A stretch of 64,000 bases of DNA, taken from positions 620,001 through 684,000 of the forward strand of contig PCDI01000002.1 of assembly GCA_002778195.1 (NCBI GenBank). Direction: 5' to 3'. The number at the start of each line of letters is the position of its first letter. The stretch's first letter is position 1. Shown one piece after another: positions 20,066 to 30,394 of the stretch. Made by a program: the position numbers and the translations under genes. Under the pieces are notes generated by a model. The model was not told the DNA's origin. It worked only from the letters and a program-made list of their open reading frames with translations, and did no database searches. Source of the DNA: Raffaelea ambrosiae (taxonomy: Eukaryota; Ascomycota; Sordariomycetes; Ophiostomatales; Ophiostomataceae).

Positions 20066-22084
20066 ATGGAAGACGCGGGTGTGGCCAAGGCCGGCGACCA
20101 AAAGGAGGCGCTTGCCGCTGACCGCAAAATGTCTCTCCAGGAAGGCACAACCAAAGAGGGGCTCACTGTGCTGGAAGAGGGGGTCGTCATCGAGGCCGAG
20201 CGATTTCCACTGCTAGCCGACATGGATGCGGAAGAACTGGCCAAGCTGGAGCGCCGTGTCCGCTGGAAGGTGGACAGCCGTCTGCTGCCCACGCTGGTCA
20301 TTCTCTACGTTCTCAACTACCTCGATCGGTGAGTAAAGAAAGGGAGTCCAATCAATGTATGGCGTGCTAACCTATTGTGAATAGAAACACTATCGCGCAG
20401 GCCAAACTCGGCGGCCTGCAGTCGACCCTGGGGATGTCCAGCTCGCAATACCAGGCCTGCGTCAGCATTTTCTATGTCGGGTACGTGGATGCAATAGGAT
20501 GCAGTGAACAAATACAACCACGACCCGAGCTCGTTTGCTAAGTCGGCGTACAGGTACATTCTCTTTCAGATCCCATCCAACATCTGGCTCAACAAGATTG
20601 GGCGACCGTCTTTGTACCTTTCAGTCTGCATGGCGCTTTGGGTGGGTTCGAAACATGTCTTTTTGTCTATTTCTTCGTCTGCTCCGGCGCTGACACACAG
20701 TTCAGGGTGTAATTTCTGCCTGCAGCGGTGCCGCTTCGAGCTACGGAAGCTTTATGGGCTGTCGATTCGTGCTCGGCGTTTTTGAGTGTGCCTTTTATGT
20801 AAGTCCAAGAATAACGGGTCTTGCATTTTCACAGCCTTTCGTCAAGCTGAAGACTAACCCAAGGGCCATCTCTAGCCCGGATGCATGTACACCCTCAGCA
20901 CCTGGTACAAGCGTGAAGAGTTGGGAAAGCGCATGGCATTTTTTTACTGTGGTTCGCAGCTGTCGGGCGCCTTTGCCGGTCTGATCTCGGCTGGAATCGT
21001 CGACAACATGGACGGGTGCGTCGAGAACCTTGTCGGAAGAAACTAAGAAGCAAAGAGACTAACAAGTTGATAGCGTCCGAGGCCTGGAGCCGTGGCGCTG
21101 GTTATTTATTATCGAGGTACGTCGGATGGGGCTGGCCTTTTCTCTGGTCCGCGGGTGGAACAAGAACCAGAACCAGCCATATGTGTCTGGGATGGGAGTG
21201 GAGGGGATCGTTTGTGCGTCCAGCGTCGAACTCGAAACGCAGCTGCTAATACAGACCAGGGCTCCATGACCGTCTTCGTCGTCCCCTTTGCCTACTTTAT
21301 CCTCCCCGACTTTCCCGCCACCACCAAATGGCTGACCCCCTCAGAGCGGGAAATGGCCGTCTGGCGCCTCCATGTCGACGCCAACCATGCCGAGTGGACC
21401 AAGCGCGAGGAGCAGCTCACCTTTGCCGCCTTTGTGCTGCTGCTCAAGGACTGGAAGAACTGGGTGATGAACGTCATCTGCTACGCGGCCGGCACCACCC
21501 TGTCCATGAACACCTTCTTCCCCGCCGTCATTGCGACCCTCGGCAAGTCCAAGACGGAGACCCTTCTGCTGACCAGCCCGCCCTACCTGCTGTCCTGCTT
21601 CACCATGTTCTCCATCTGCGCCAGCGCCGACCACTTCCGCGAGCGCTACTGGCACATGACGGGCTCCATGTGGGGGGCCCTTGCGGGCTTCATTATCCTG
21701 GGCGCGACCACGTCGTTTGGGGCACGCTACTTTGGCGCTATGCTCATCATCCCGGGCATCTACGTGTCGTTCAACCTGTCGGTCATCTGGCTGGCCAACA
21801 CCATCTACGCGCCGCCGGCCAAGCGGGCCGCGTCACTGGCCATGATGAACGCGTCGTCCAGCATTGCCGGCATGTACACGGCGTACTTTTTCCCAGACAG
21901 TGCCGCGCCGCGTTATGCGCTGGCTTTGGGACTCAATGGTGGCCACATGCTGGTGGCTATTCTCTTGGCGACGTTCATGCACGTGGTGCTCAAGAGGGAG
22001 AACAAGGCGATTGAGAAGCAGGAGGAAGAGGAGGCCGACGACAGCCGGCTGAAGCATGCGCGCGGATTCCGCTACGTCACATAG
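20066..22084 (+). CDS. Dal5/Tna1-type MFS transporter (anion:cation symporter family)
   Basis: Seven exons: 20066-20328, 20385-20480, 20554-20641, 20706-20798, 20876-21015, 21074-21116 and 21260-22084, giving 515 residues. All junctions keep frame and use GTRNGT donors. A hydrophilic head of about 70 residues precedes WKVDSRLLPTLVILYVLNYLDR, the classic first helix of the allantoate/nicotinate permease family; further marks are GYILFQIPSN, the loop NKIGRPS, RFVLGVFECAFYPG and STWYKREELGKRMAFFY. The protein should have 12 plasma-membrane helices and a charged C-terminal tail (KQEEEEADDS). Substrates in this family include allantoate, nicotinate, pantothenate, dipeptides and tartrate-like acids. 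The divergent MmgE/PrpD gene suggests an organic acid, by inference only. Confidence 0.87.
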
Positions 22085-23253
22085 AATACAGGAACGCCGC
22101 GTCTTCTGGCAAGTGGACGGGATAGTATATTGTTGTAGCTGGTTTTGTTCTGATTTGAGGAACTTGTTTGTTTCCTCTGGTAGAGTTGAGCTCCCGCTTG
22201 GTTTTCCTATTTATTTATTCTTGCTTGTGCGAAAAGAGAAGACATAAACTAGAACTAAATCTGCACGAGTAGCTATTTTTAATACTTTGGGATAATTGTG
22301 TAGTCAAGCTCCTCTGAGTGGTTCTCGTGGGTTCGTGACAATGATTCGGTGTTAAAACACCACAACAGAACACAAAAAAAAGGTCAGAATGGTCGACTCA
22401 ACTCAGCACACTTCTCGCACTGGGCCGGCGTGGACATGTGGTCAGTCACGTGAAAAATCAGGACGTAAGCTTATTGGTTGAAGGCCCGGCACGCGTAAAT
22501 AAACACGAAACTCTAAAAAGGCTCGCGGAGCCCCTGACACTCTCCTACCTATCGGGTACCCTTTCCCTTGTTCATTGATCTACCGACGATGGCCCTGTGA
22601 GCCTTCGCCCAATAACCTTGCTAGTACGTCTACTGTCCTATTCTTCTGTGCCTGATACAGTCCTTTCTGCCACAAGTAGATGGTGTCAGACAAGGCGAAT
22701 GCAGTTCGACGGCGATGAATTGAATTATGCAAGCACTTGTAACTATTGGCTGGGCCACCTGGGGCATTTCTTCTGTAGTTACGTTGCACCGACAAAGGGT
22801 TTCGGGTCCATCCGCCAAGCCAACGTTGGGCGGGGGTTCTAACAGAGTTCTCCCCTGTTCCCCTTATTCGTGAAACAGGCAGGCTCCTTTTTGGAGCCGC
22901 ATTATATTAGACGAGTGACATCCTGTAGTGTCAAGAACGGACACCTACAGAATGCAGAAGACTTGGGAGGTATCGTGAAACAGACCGTGTGCGAGACGCA
23001 AAATAGGGGCAAAGTGGACCTCTTTTCATCCAATGTTAAAAGAGCCGCATTCCCGTCTGTATTTTTCGTCGGTTGACTGTCTTCTTTTCTCCCACATCCC
23101 AGTGCTTAATAACTTGAATCCTTGAAGGATCGTCCGTTTCGGTTGTCGTTGATCGACTCTTTTGTTTGCTTCTTCATTCTCTCTTTTACCCTTTTTTAAA
23201 CTTTTTTTTCTTTTTGGATTCATTCATTACCCGGCATCTTCATTCTCTTCACG
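22085..23253. other. Intergenic region, no gene seen
   Basis: No frame resembles protein. The last 150 bases before 23254 are strongly pyrimidine-rich, fitting a promoter and 5' leader for the secreted protein. Confidence 0.4.
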
Positions 23254-23876
23254 ATGCGTACCTCAATCGCTATTCTTGCATTTATCTCGAGCAGCCTCGC
23301 TGGTACGTCTATTTCCCCACGCCAACTTTCGCATCTCATAGTGTCTAACTGTCACGCGCAGCTCCCCATGCTAAACGAGCCAACCCTTGCTTCATTGTCG
23401 GGTCCACTACTCTCCCTCAAGAAACGCTGGATGCAGCCAACGCACTCGCGGATACCGTCACCTGCTCCACGACTGCCACCACCATTGGCAAGGTGCCCGA
23501 CGTGACATCGGGCAACGTCACCTTCAGTAGCATCAACTTTGCAGACTCGTCGTCGTCTACTCTGGCCTTTGCCCTTTCCCAGTTCGCCACCACTTCGCCG
23601 CTTGCCAGCAATGATTTGGAACTGTTCCAAAACGAGCTGAACGTCTACGTCGCCACCGAGGCCGGCGTCCGCTCGGTCGGAGGCTCCCTCGCGATCAAGG
23701 TGCCCAAATTTTTCCTCGAGTACCAGGTATCGCGCATCCAGACGGCACAGGGCAATGCGCCAACGGCGGCCGGCCTGCAGGTGGACCATTTGTTGCAGAA
23801 GGTGCTGAACAATGCAGCTGGTCAGAGCCAGACACTCCTGGACCAGGTCACTGCGCTGTCCAAGGTGCTCAGTTAG
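23254..23876 (+). CDS. Small secreted protein, candidate cell-surface protein or effector
   Basis: Two exons, 23254-23302 and 23362-23876 (59-nt intron, donor GTACGT), 187 residues. The intron interrupts the end of the signal peptide, MRTSIAILAFISSSLA, followed by APHAKRA, where the KR pair is a likely Kex2-type processing site. The mature part has two cysteines (NPCFIVG and TVTCSTT), a beta-rich middle and a helical end (LQVDHLLQKVLNNAAGQSQTLLDQVTALSKVLS). No GPI signal or membrane helix is seen. I do not recognise a named domain; the start FIVGSTTLPQETLDAANAL is reminiscent of conserved secreted ascomycete proteins of unknown role. Secretion is strongly indicated; a host-interaction role is inference. 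Confidence 0.78.
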
Positions 23877-24570
23877 ATATCGCCGCCGTAAATAGACAAG
23901 ATGCAGAGAGATACCTGCTTTGGCAGAAACCGTTGCACGCTGATCCGTAGCTTTTTGGCGAGAGAGCATACAATATGAACCGCGCATCATAGTCTTTATG
24001 CCGCTGCACGTGTGAGGGACCCTGCTGTTGGGTAGAACTTGTTAATCGTCACTGTTATGGGAGATCACGCCAGCGGGTTTCAGGACTTTTCGACGTGCAT
24101 AATACGTGATAGGGTTTCGCATTGTGACAGTCCTTAAACCGGGGTTGGTAACGCTGACGTGCAGACAGTGTCGCACCACGCGCGCACAACAACCAGAACC
24201 AAACGCCACACACCCTCCGTTTTTCCGGGGCCGAAACTGAAGTTTTGAAATACTCAGTGGTAGAATGTTGACTTACACGGCGCAGAGAATGAAAGAAGGG
24301 AGAAAGACAAGAGAAAACTGTGAGTTTTGCGTGAGTCTACGCGCCGCGACATGTAGTTCGTGACGAGCCGCCATGAAGATATACATGTAGGCGTACACTA
24401 TCACAAGCGAAATTCTGCAGCGCCCGAGAAAGAACGAATTTCACATGGTGCTAACTACGTCGGGAGTAACTTCCTTACTTCATCTACCAAGCATTTCACC
24501 TCAACTCGTCACAAGTACAAAGATAGTGAGTAGGTAAGATTACGAAATGGATCGTTATGACGATTTAGAG
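23877..24570. other. Intergenic region, no gene seen
   Basis: No coding frame supported. It precedes a TATA-containing promoter at about 24570. Confidence 0.4.
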
Positions 24571-24571
24571 C

Positions 24572-24579
24572 TATAAATA
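24572..24579 (+). promoter_or_regulatory. TATA box candidate upstream of short ORF
   Basis: TATAAATA, followed by C/T-rich sequence and a T run, lies 135 bp before the ATG of the 44-codon ORF. Clear TATA boxes of this form are not common elsewhere in the window. Confidence 0.5.
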
Positions 24580-24713
24580 CCCTGCCTTTCCTCTGCGTAT
24601 CTCCATTCTGCTTTTTTTTTATATCCACAACAACCAAGTCCGGTTGAAGCTCACGCCGATAAATCTACCACATTCGAGTCACTGGACAGTTCACACACAC
24701 GACACCAATCAAA

Positions 24714-24848
24714 ATGTGTACGTTTCACGTGGAAACACTCAACGGGGTTGAAAACATTGTGTCAATAACCGTTTGTGAGAAAGCCAATGAGAAGGGAGAG
24801 TACTGTCCAGAACCGGAGTGCGTCAAGTTGTTTGAAGTTCCTATTTGA
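24714..24848 (+). CDS. Short ORF, 44-residue four-cysteine protein
   Basis: ATG at 24714 lies in a good context (ATCAAAATG) and opens a 44-codon frame ending at TGA 24846-24848. The peptide starts MCTFHVETLNGVENI and has four cysteines (MCTF, TVCEK, EYCPEPEC), no signal peptide, and is acidic. A 13-bp tandem duplication (TTGAAGTTCCTAT, 24832-24857) covers the stop. A possible intron runs from GTGCGT near 24829 to TTAG/CACCAG near 24890; splicing it would give a different short end. I do not recognise the family. Support is the promoter, start context and cysteine content; the frame is short enough to be chance. Confidence 0.4.
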   Translation: MCTFHVETLNGVENIVSITVCEKANEKGEYCPEPECVKLFEVPI

Positions 24849-25029
24849 AGTTCCTATGAATTAGTAATAAGACTCTATTAGACTGTCACCAGGTCATACA
24901 GGGGCGGCTTCGTGTAGTGGATTTTGGAGATCTCGATTCTTGAAGAGCCCATTCCATGGCACGCTTTTTTTATTTCAAACGTGAACTTTAGCGCCACGTA
25001 GGTCGCAGAGATATTACACCGACGTTGAT

Positions 25030-25814
25030 TTACAAAAAGCTCGTCAATGAACAACATTGACGAATGTTCTGTAGACTAAGAATCAGCATGGTGTATTTCG
25101 CTGCATCTGACGGTATACCACATTCTCGCAACGCCTCTGCACGGCACGGTCGTCCACACCAAGTCTCCCTCTCCTCGTTGCGCGACAGTGTCGCCCTGAG
25201 CTGCATCAAGTCTTTGTCTTTGTCGTGTCCAAAATGCAAAGCATCGGATCCATCCGCAGCCATGGGCGGACCTGCGCGGTCCAGACGATACGCGCCTAGA
25301 CACGCCGGGGGCCGCTCGGAATGTCTGTATTCAAAGAGACGGCCCGAAATGAATCGCACGCTGCAGTAACGGTCAGAGGGGCGGTAGCATGGTGTAATGC
25401 GAGAAATGCTCTCCAGTTCCACCGCCGGGAGCCTGTAACCATATGCGTCAGGGAGGCCTTCATAACGGCGTATACGCTGGAATGGCTCAGGAGAAGACCG
25501 GATGTGCATCACTGCTTTGCCAATCCCCAGATATGTGACCATAAATCGCTTTGTCGAGCCGGGAATGACGACAAGCGTATGCAGTCGCGGAGGAATCAAC
25601 TGGCAGACAAATGGGGCTGATACTGCCTCAACTACAGCCGTGCACGGAAAACATGGTGAGTTGTTGAGAACATGCATAAAGGGAGTCGGGTCAGCGGGCA
25701 GCGAAACATACAGGCAACCACGACGTCGCCGTCTTCGAGCAATAGACGACATAGACTGCACCTTGCCGTGGCAGACTCGCTCCGTACGTGAGTCTCATTT
25801 TCAGTATCGTCCAT
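25030..25814 (-). pseudogene. Internally deleted member of the CxxC/F-box-like repeated family
   Basis: Two exons, 25814-25712 and 25631-25030 (80-nt intron, donor GTATGT, phase 1), would give 234 residues. The first carries the family's N-terminal module (ARCSLCRLLLEDGDVVVA); the second goes straight to the C-terminal module (SISRITPC, GRLFEYRHSERPPACLGAYRLDRAG). The HxxC half of the module, the F-box-like helix and the middle motifs, about 400 residues in intact copies, are missing. Near 25140 the conserved ending (LVWTTVPCRGVARMWYT) shifts to another frame and ends at 25076, so the C-terminus is altered. The copy is therefore best read as a decaying paralogue of the gene next to it, though the short spliced frame is open and might still be translated. 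Confidence 0.65.
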
Positions 25815-26120
25815 TTGTTGCGTTGGTGGCGGTTCTTGGAGCAGTGGAGAGGTTCAGACGTCAAATTCTCGAGCACGACCAGATTGAGGGCTAACCCCTG
25901 TTGGGAAGTGTCTACAGATCAGCAGAATGCATAAGCACAACGTCTCCGAGTTGATTTGCACAATTGCAAGACGTCTCGGTATGGGACTGGACAAAATGCA
26001 AACAGTCGAGAAGTGAAACATTAAAATCTAACTAAACAAAACAAAACGAAGCGAAGCTACAACAACTTAAGAGTAAGGACCGAAATGGAAGACACAAGCC
26101 GATACAGCCTCGTACTCCTT

Positions 26121-28289
26121 TTAAACACAGTCCGCTGTTTTCTCTCCCGTACCGTGTTCCACGCTGCTCCGCTGCTCGGTGAACCACATCCTGACCAAGC
26201 CATGCAACGCCATCGTTGTCCATTTCAGCTGTTGACGCTCTGGCTCGCTGATGGGCGTGACTTGCACGCGTACCAAGCGGTGATCATGGCTGTATCCAAA
26301 GTGCAGCGTCTTTGAATCTTCCACGTCAATGGGGGCGCCGGTGCTGTCCAGGCGGTATATACCGATGCGAGCAGGAGGCCACGTGGGCCTTTTGTACTCG
26401 AAAAGAAGCCCAGAAATTAACCAGACACCATGCCTCTCAAGCCGTGAATAGTAGCAGGGCGTGATGCGAGATACATGCTGCAAACGAGCCTGAGAACACC
26501 ACGTGTAGCCTTCTCGTGCCGGAAAACAGACTGGTAGCGCGCCTTGCAGATTCGGACGCAGACACGGCTTGGCGACAGCGAAATGCCGGAACCCATTGAG
26601 GTTCATCGAGTGGTATATCCTTGTTGGGGTTCCATATGGGGAGAGCCCGATACAGGTAGCCTGATGATGCCGATCCCAGATGTCGCACGGCTCGTCAGTA
26701 GGTATGGGGTCCAGCAACAGACACCTTCTGGTGTTTAGGCAGAACACTAGTGCCGGCCGTAATGGTGCTGCCACACCCAGCAGGGTCTCTGATTCCGGGC
26801 GAAGAAGGATCTCGTGGACGAACTCGCCGGGTCTGAGCGGGTAGTAACGCCAGTGGCCTTGGTCGCCGATCAATGAGTCGAAATTCTTGTAGAATGATAG
26901 GTCCTCGCCAGGGTGGTGCGCGTGTATGCAGACGATTTGTTCGCGAAATAGCGCCGAGTAGCCGGTCACGCCGGGCGAGTTGCACACGAAGGACGCCATC
27001 CGCCCCGGAAGCTCCTTGTTCTCCCAGCGGTGGTATTGAAACAAGGAGATCTCTTCGAGTTTGGACTTGGTTAGGGGCATGGGCCAGGCCAGCGTCTCGT
27101 GATTGGAAATCGAATTGCCAGAAATGCTGCAGAATTTCAATAGCTGCAGCCAAATAGCAGTTATTATGGAATGATCAGCGCTTGGAACGTGGTAACTAGT
27201 AATCTAGAAATCGAGACACACACTCACGTCGTAGGTAATGCGCAAAGATTCGGCAGGAAGGGTAATTGTCACCCATGAAAGAAGGTCGGTGCCGTCCCAC
27301 GAGTTCTCTGTGTCTGCACTGGGCAGGCGAGCCGCGTCTTGCTCGTCCCTGGAAAACGTGATCTGGCGGACACCAAGATGGTCTTGCAAGACATGCATAA
27401 GTGTCATCTGCGCAGACGACCGGGCACTGAGAATTCTCCTGCTCTCAGCAATGCAGCGACCATGGATGCCCGGCGGAACACTGCTGTACGTTATCTGGGA
27501 TACATAGCGCCTGCCATCGATGTAAATGTAGTGTCCCCATAGATCGCGGGAGAAGTCGATATTATAAAGCTGAGATTGGCGTTCATAGCCGACTGCGGCC
27601 TGTCGCCAAGGCACTGGTCGTTGGCAGAGAGCGTAGAGTGGGAGGAGATACGATGCTATCATGCACCAAATCTCAGCGGGCAATGTAGCGTTCCCATGCC
27701 TTTCCCGAAGCCATCGCACGAGCGACGACATGAGTCTTTTGCGGCGCCGATCATCCTCGCCAGCTGGCGGGGTAGAGAGAAACGCGCCAGCCGCCACCAG
27801 GCAAGATACCGCGCGTACTTCCATCCACTCGGGCCCCGTCTGCTCCGTTTGGATTTGAGGATCAACCCAAAAGTTTCGGGCCTTGTAGGCCCGCACTGTC
27901 TCTTCCAGTTCCGGGCATAGCATTGGTCCCAGCAGGAACGCGAGGCAGTCTCGGTGGGATACGAGCAGTCTTGGGACCAAGTCACGGCATGAGCCTTCGA
28001 ACGCCATGTCGGTGACCAGGTTGGCAAAGCCTGGACGGCCGCCCTCATACCAAAGGGGATAGCTGCATTTTTTGTCGTAGACAAATGCGGGCGACGTACC
28101 GAGGTCGCTTACTGCGTCCAGCCACTGTCAACAACTGCAGGCTGCTTCCGCTTCCAGCAGGGCTAGCACAAACTCACCGCGGAGGAACACAATGTCGCCC
28201 TCTTCAAGCATCAGACGGCATAGCCCGCATCGTGCCATGCATTTCTCCTGACTGTAACACTGCTCGGTGCGAGAGGTAGTGTCGTTCAT
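26121..28289 (-). CDS. CxxC...HxxC / F-box-like repeated-family protein, copy 1 (intact)
   Basis: Three exons: 28289-28178, 28111-27228 and 27143-26121 (introns 66 and 84 nt), 672 residues. Residues 21-24 are CGLC followed by an acidic D-x-V strand; HRDC at 90-93 likely completes a metal site. LPAEIWCMIASYLLPLYALC at 181-200 is F-box-like. Then come YIYIDGRRYVSQI, DHLGVRQITF, a W-centred strand, GYSALFREQIVCIHAHHPGE and WRYYPLRPGEFVHEIL, and a C-terminal module with HVSRITPC, SGLLFEYKR, IGIYRLDSTGAPIDVEDS, LHFGY and LHGLVRMWF. No signal peptide or membrane helix. F-box-like helices often link a substrate receptor to a cullin ubiquitin ligase, but this role is not established for the family. 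Flanked on both sides by decayed relatives. Confidence 0.75.
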
Positions 28290-28449
28290 GGTGAGCCCGG
28301 ATCCACAGTGGTGTGTACATTGACGAAACAGGAGGGCTTATTGGGGCGGGATCATTTGTTCTGTAGGTAAGTTGTGAAAGGTGCGGAATGTGGAGGATGT
28401 TTGGAGGATGTATGGAGCACCGTCACATGGTTGGTTGGCCAGTCCACTC

Positions 28450-28580
28450 ATGCAAGGCAACTACGACCTTTCCGTGAAAGCAGCTACCCATACAAACCCA
28501 TACGAAGAAACCACAACCGTTCAGTAAAAGTAGCTACCCATACGAGGCAACCGCGACCCTTCAGCTAATAAAAGTAGCAG
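28450..28580. repeat. Imperfect tandem repeat, about 45-bp unit
   Basis: Three degenerate copies share AAAGYAGCTACCCATAC-like and GGCAACYRCGACC-like blocks (near 28453, 28504 and 28543). It lies in the 450-bp gap between an intact and a decayed family copy and has no coding potential. Confidence 0.6.
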
Positions 28581-28699
28581 CAACGATCCATAGCAACAAG
28601 AAAATATATGGAAATAAACACAAATAAACCAGACAAGACAGACAAAGACAATTCCCTACTACTCAACATCCCAGGAACAGTATACTTGTTTCTGCCAAG

Positions 28700-29160
28700 C
28701 AGAGCTCACGGCCTGGTCAATTCCGTGCCACCTGCCTCGTTGTGGTAGTGGATTTTGCACATGTCTCGCCCAAACCACATCCAATAGCCCCTTCCATGTC
28801 GTAGTTGTTCACTGCAACCTGCAATCGCGCTGTGCACGCTTTCCATGCCCGTTGTCATCGTCCTCTGGGAAGTCGAGTTCGAGCTTGAGCAAACGTGATC
28901 GAGCGCAGCCCAGGGCCCTCGACTTTTCCACGTGAATCGGTGTCCCGACGTGGTCCAGACGGTACTCTCCCAGACAATAGGCGTTGGCTAGACTGACTTG
29001 ATTGTTACTCTTGTCATCCTTGTTCCCAAGAAAATGCCGGTGACACACTGGCTAAGAAGGTCGGCTGGCTGGGTGCAGAGTGGGATGCGGCGCACATCTT
29101 CTAGTGGCACGGTGAGCGATGGAGGGTGACTCTCCTGATTGTGCGTTTCTCATTCCAGAC
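28700..29160 (-). pseudogene. Decayed C-terminal part of a repeated-family member
   Basis: In separate minus-strand frames the family's C-terminal motifs appear in the right order: DVRRIPLCTQPADLLSQCVTG near 29060-29100, YCLGEYRLDHVGTPIHVEKS at about 28985-28925, then GRGYWMWFGRD with IHYHN near 28740-28790. The frames change between blocks and the FEY element is broken (GIFLGT), so several indels have occurred. No N-terminal module is recognisable upstream. It is a relic of a further copy arranged in the same direction as copy 1. Confidence 0.6.
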
Positions 29161-29653
29161 CTTGGCAACGCCCAGCATCTGGAAGCGACACATGGCTGCG
29201 GGGTAGTAGATACGGGTTCACAGCTGACAGAAAGAGCCATACCCCGTGTCGTTGACCTGGACGCTTCCCTCGCAGTGTGTGGGCCCCAGTACTCTCCGTT
29301 ATAATAGTTTTCAGCCAAGAAAGGCTTCAGAACGCCGTCCACGATGGCTGTGGTATATTTGTGTGCATCAATGTTGCCTCTCGACGCATTTAACTGTCTT
29401 GTTGTTTTCATGTCACCCCCGGCTGGGTCTGTTAGAGTTCCTGTCAAGTATTGACTAGAGAAACCCGGGAATTGAGTGTGGACGTAGAGGAATGGTATGA
29501 GTCGAAAGAATAAGAATGTCATCTAATATGGTCTCCACAACCCAATGAAAAGACTTGTTTGTCACGCTCTTGGGGAACGCCACCTCTATGCAGTGCCAAA
29601 CTCACTCTCGCCGATGTCAGCAATGCCACATGGCTAGGGTGGCAGCTCCTTTC

Positions 29654-30394
29654 TCACGGCTTCCCACCAGGCACAGATCGCCCGTGGACTGAAGGATCCC
29701 GACAGCATCGGGCTGTCCACGGCGTCTGCTTTCTCTCGCCCCCCCGGGATCGGCCGTACCAATGTGCCCCCAAACCCCCTTTCCACTTGGCTGTTGGCCC
29801 ACCAAAACACGCGCTCTGTGACGCCCCAATGGAGTATACTGGAACATCCGTGGCAAGGGCGTTCCACCAGGCACATTCCCAAGCAGTGGCGTAGTCCAGT
29901 ACAACCAGACTTGGAGTACTGTCTTTCTGGGTGCGGGGCCTGCGGTTTGTATACTGCACGGACAAACCCTGTCTAACTGCCAGGCTTACATTCAAAACAT
30001 AAGCCCAGCCCATGACAAGCAAAGCTGTTGCGTTGTAGCGCGTGCCATCCCATTGTGCAAAGTTGTTTGATGTCGAAATCGTGCACGTTGCTAGCACCCG
30101 CCCCCGCAGACTGGACGTTTCTTCAGGCTCCTGCTTCGTTGTGGAAGAGCAGCGAATGCCTGGGCGGCTACTCCATGTAGAGAACCCATCGATATAACTG
30201 CCCGTTCTCGTGATGGTGTCAGGCAGACTCGGCGTTCGCAGCAGCACATTCTCGAGACGGAGGCTGTCCGGTGCAATAGCCGTGGTTATTGATTTGGCAC
30301 GGTAGAGAGCGTCTCGCCACTTTGCGCGGCTGTGAGAATAAGTGCGGCTCACGTCAGGGCCCGTGTATGACACCAGCGGGGTGTTTCCACCCAT
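29654..30394 (-). pseudogene. Fungus-specific hypothetical protein, probably a gene remnant
   Basis: An open frame of 246 codons from ATG 30394. It includes SYIDGFSTWSSRPGIRC, an aromatic segment NFAQWDGTRYNATALLVMGWAYVLNVS and AWECAWWNALA. This order resembles a family of large ascomycete proteins of unknown function whose middle reads WDGTRFNATALLVLAWAYILS and which later has a WW pair. Full members are, to my memory, several hundred residues longer, so this looks like an internal fragment that has lost its ends. The last 60 codons look random. I see no catalytic motif and propose no function. Confidence 0.35.
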
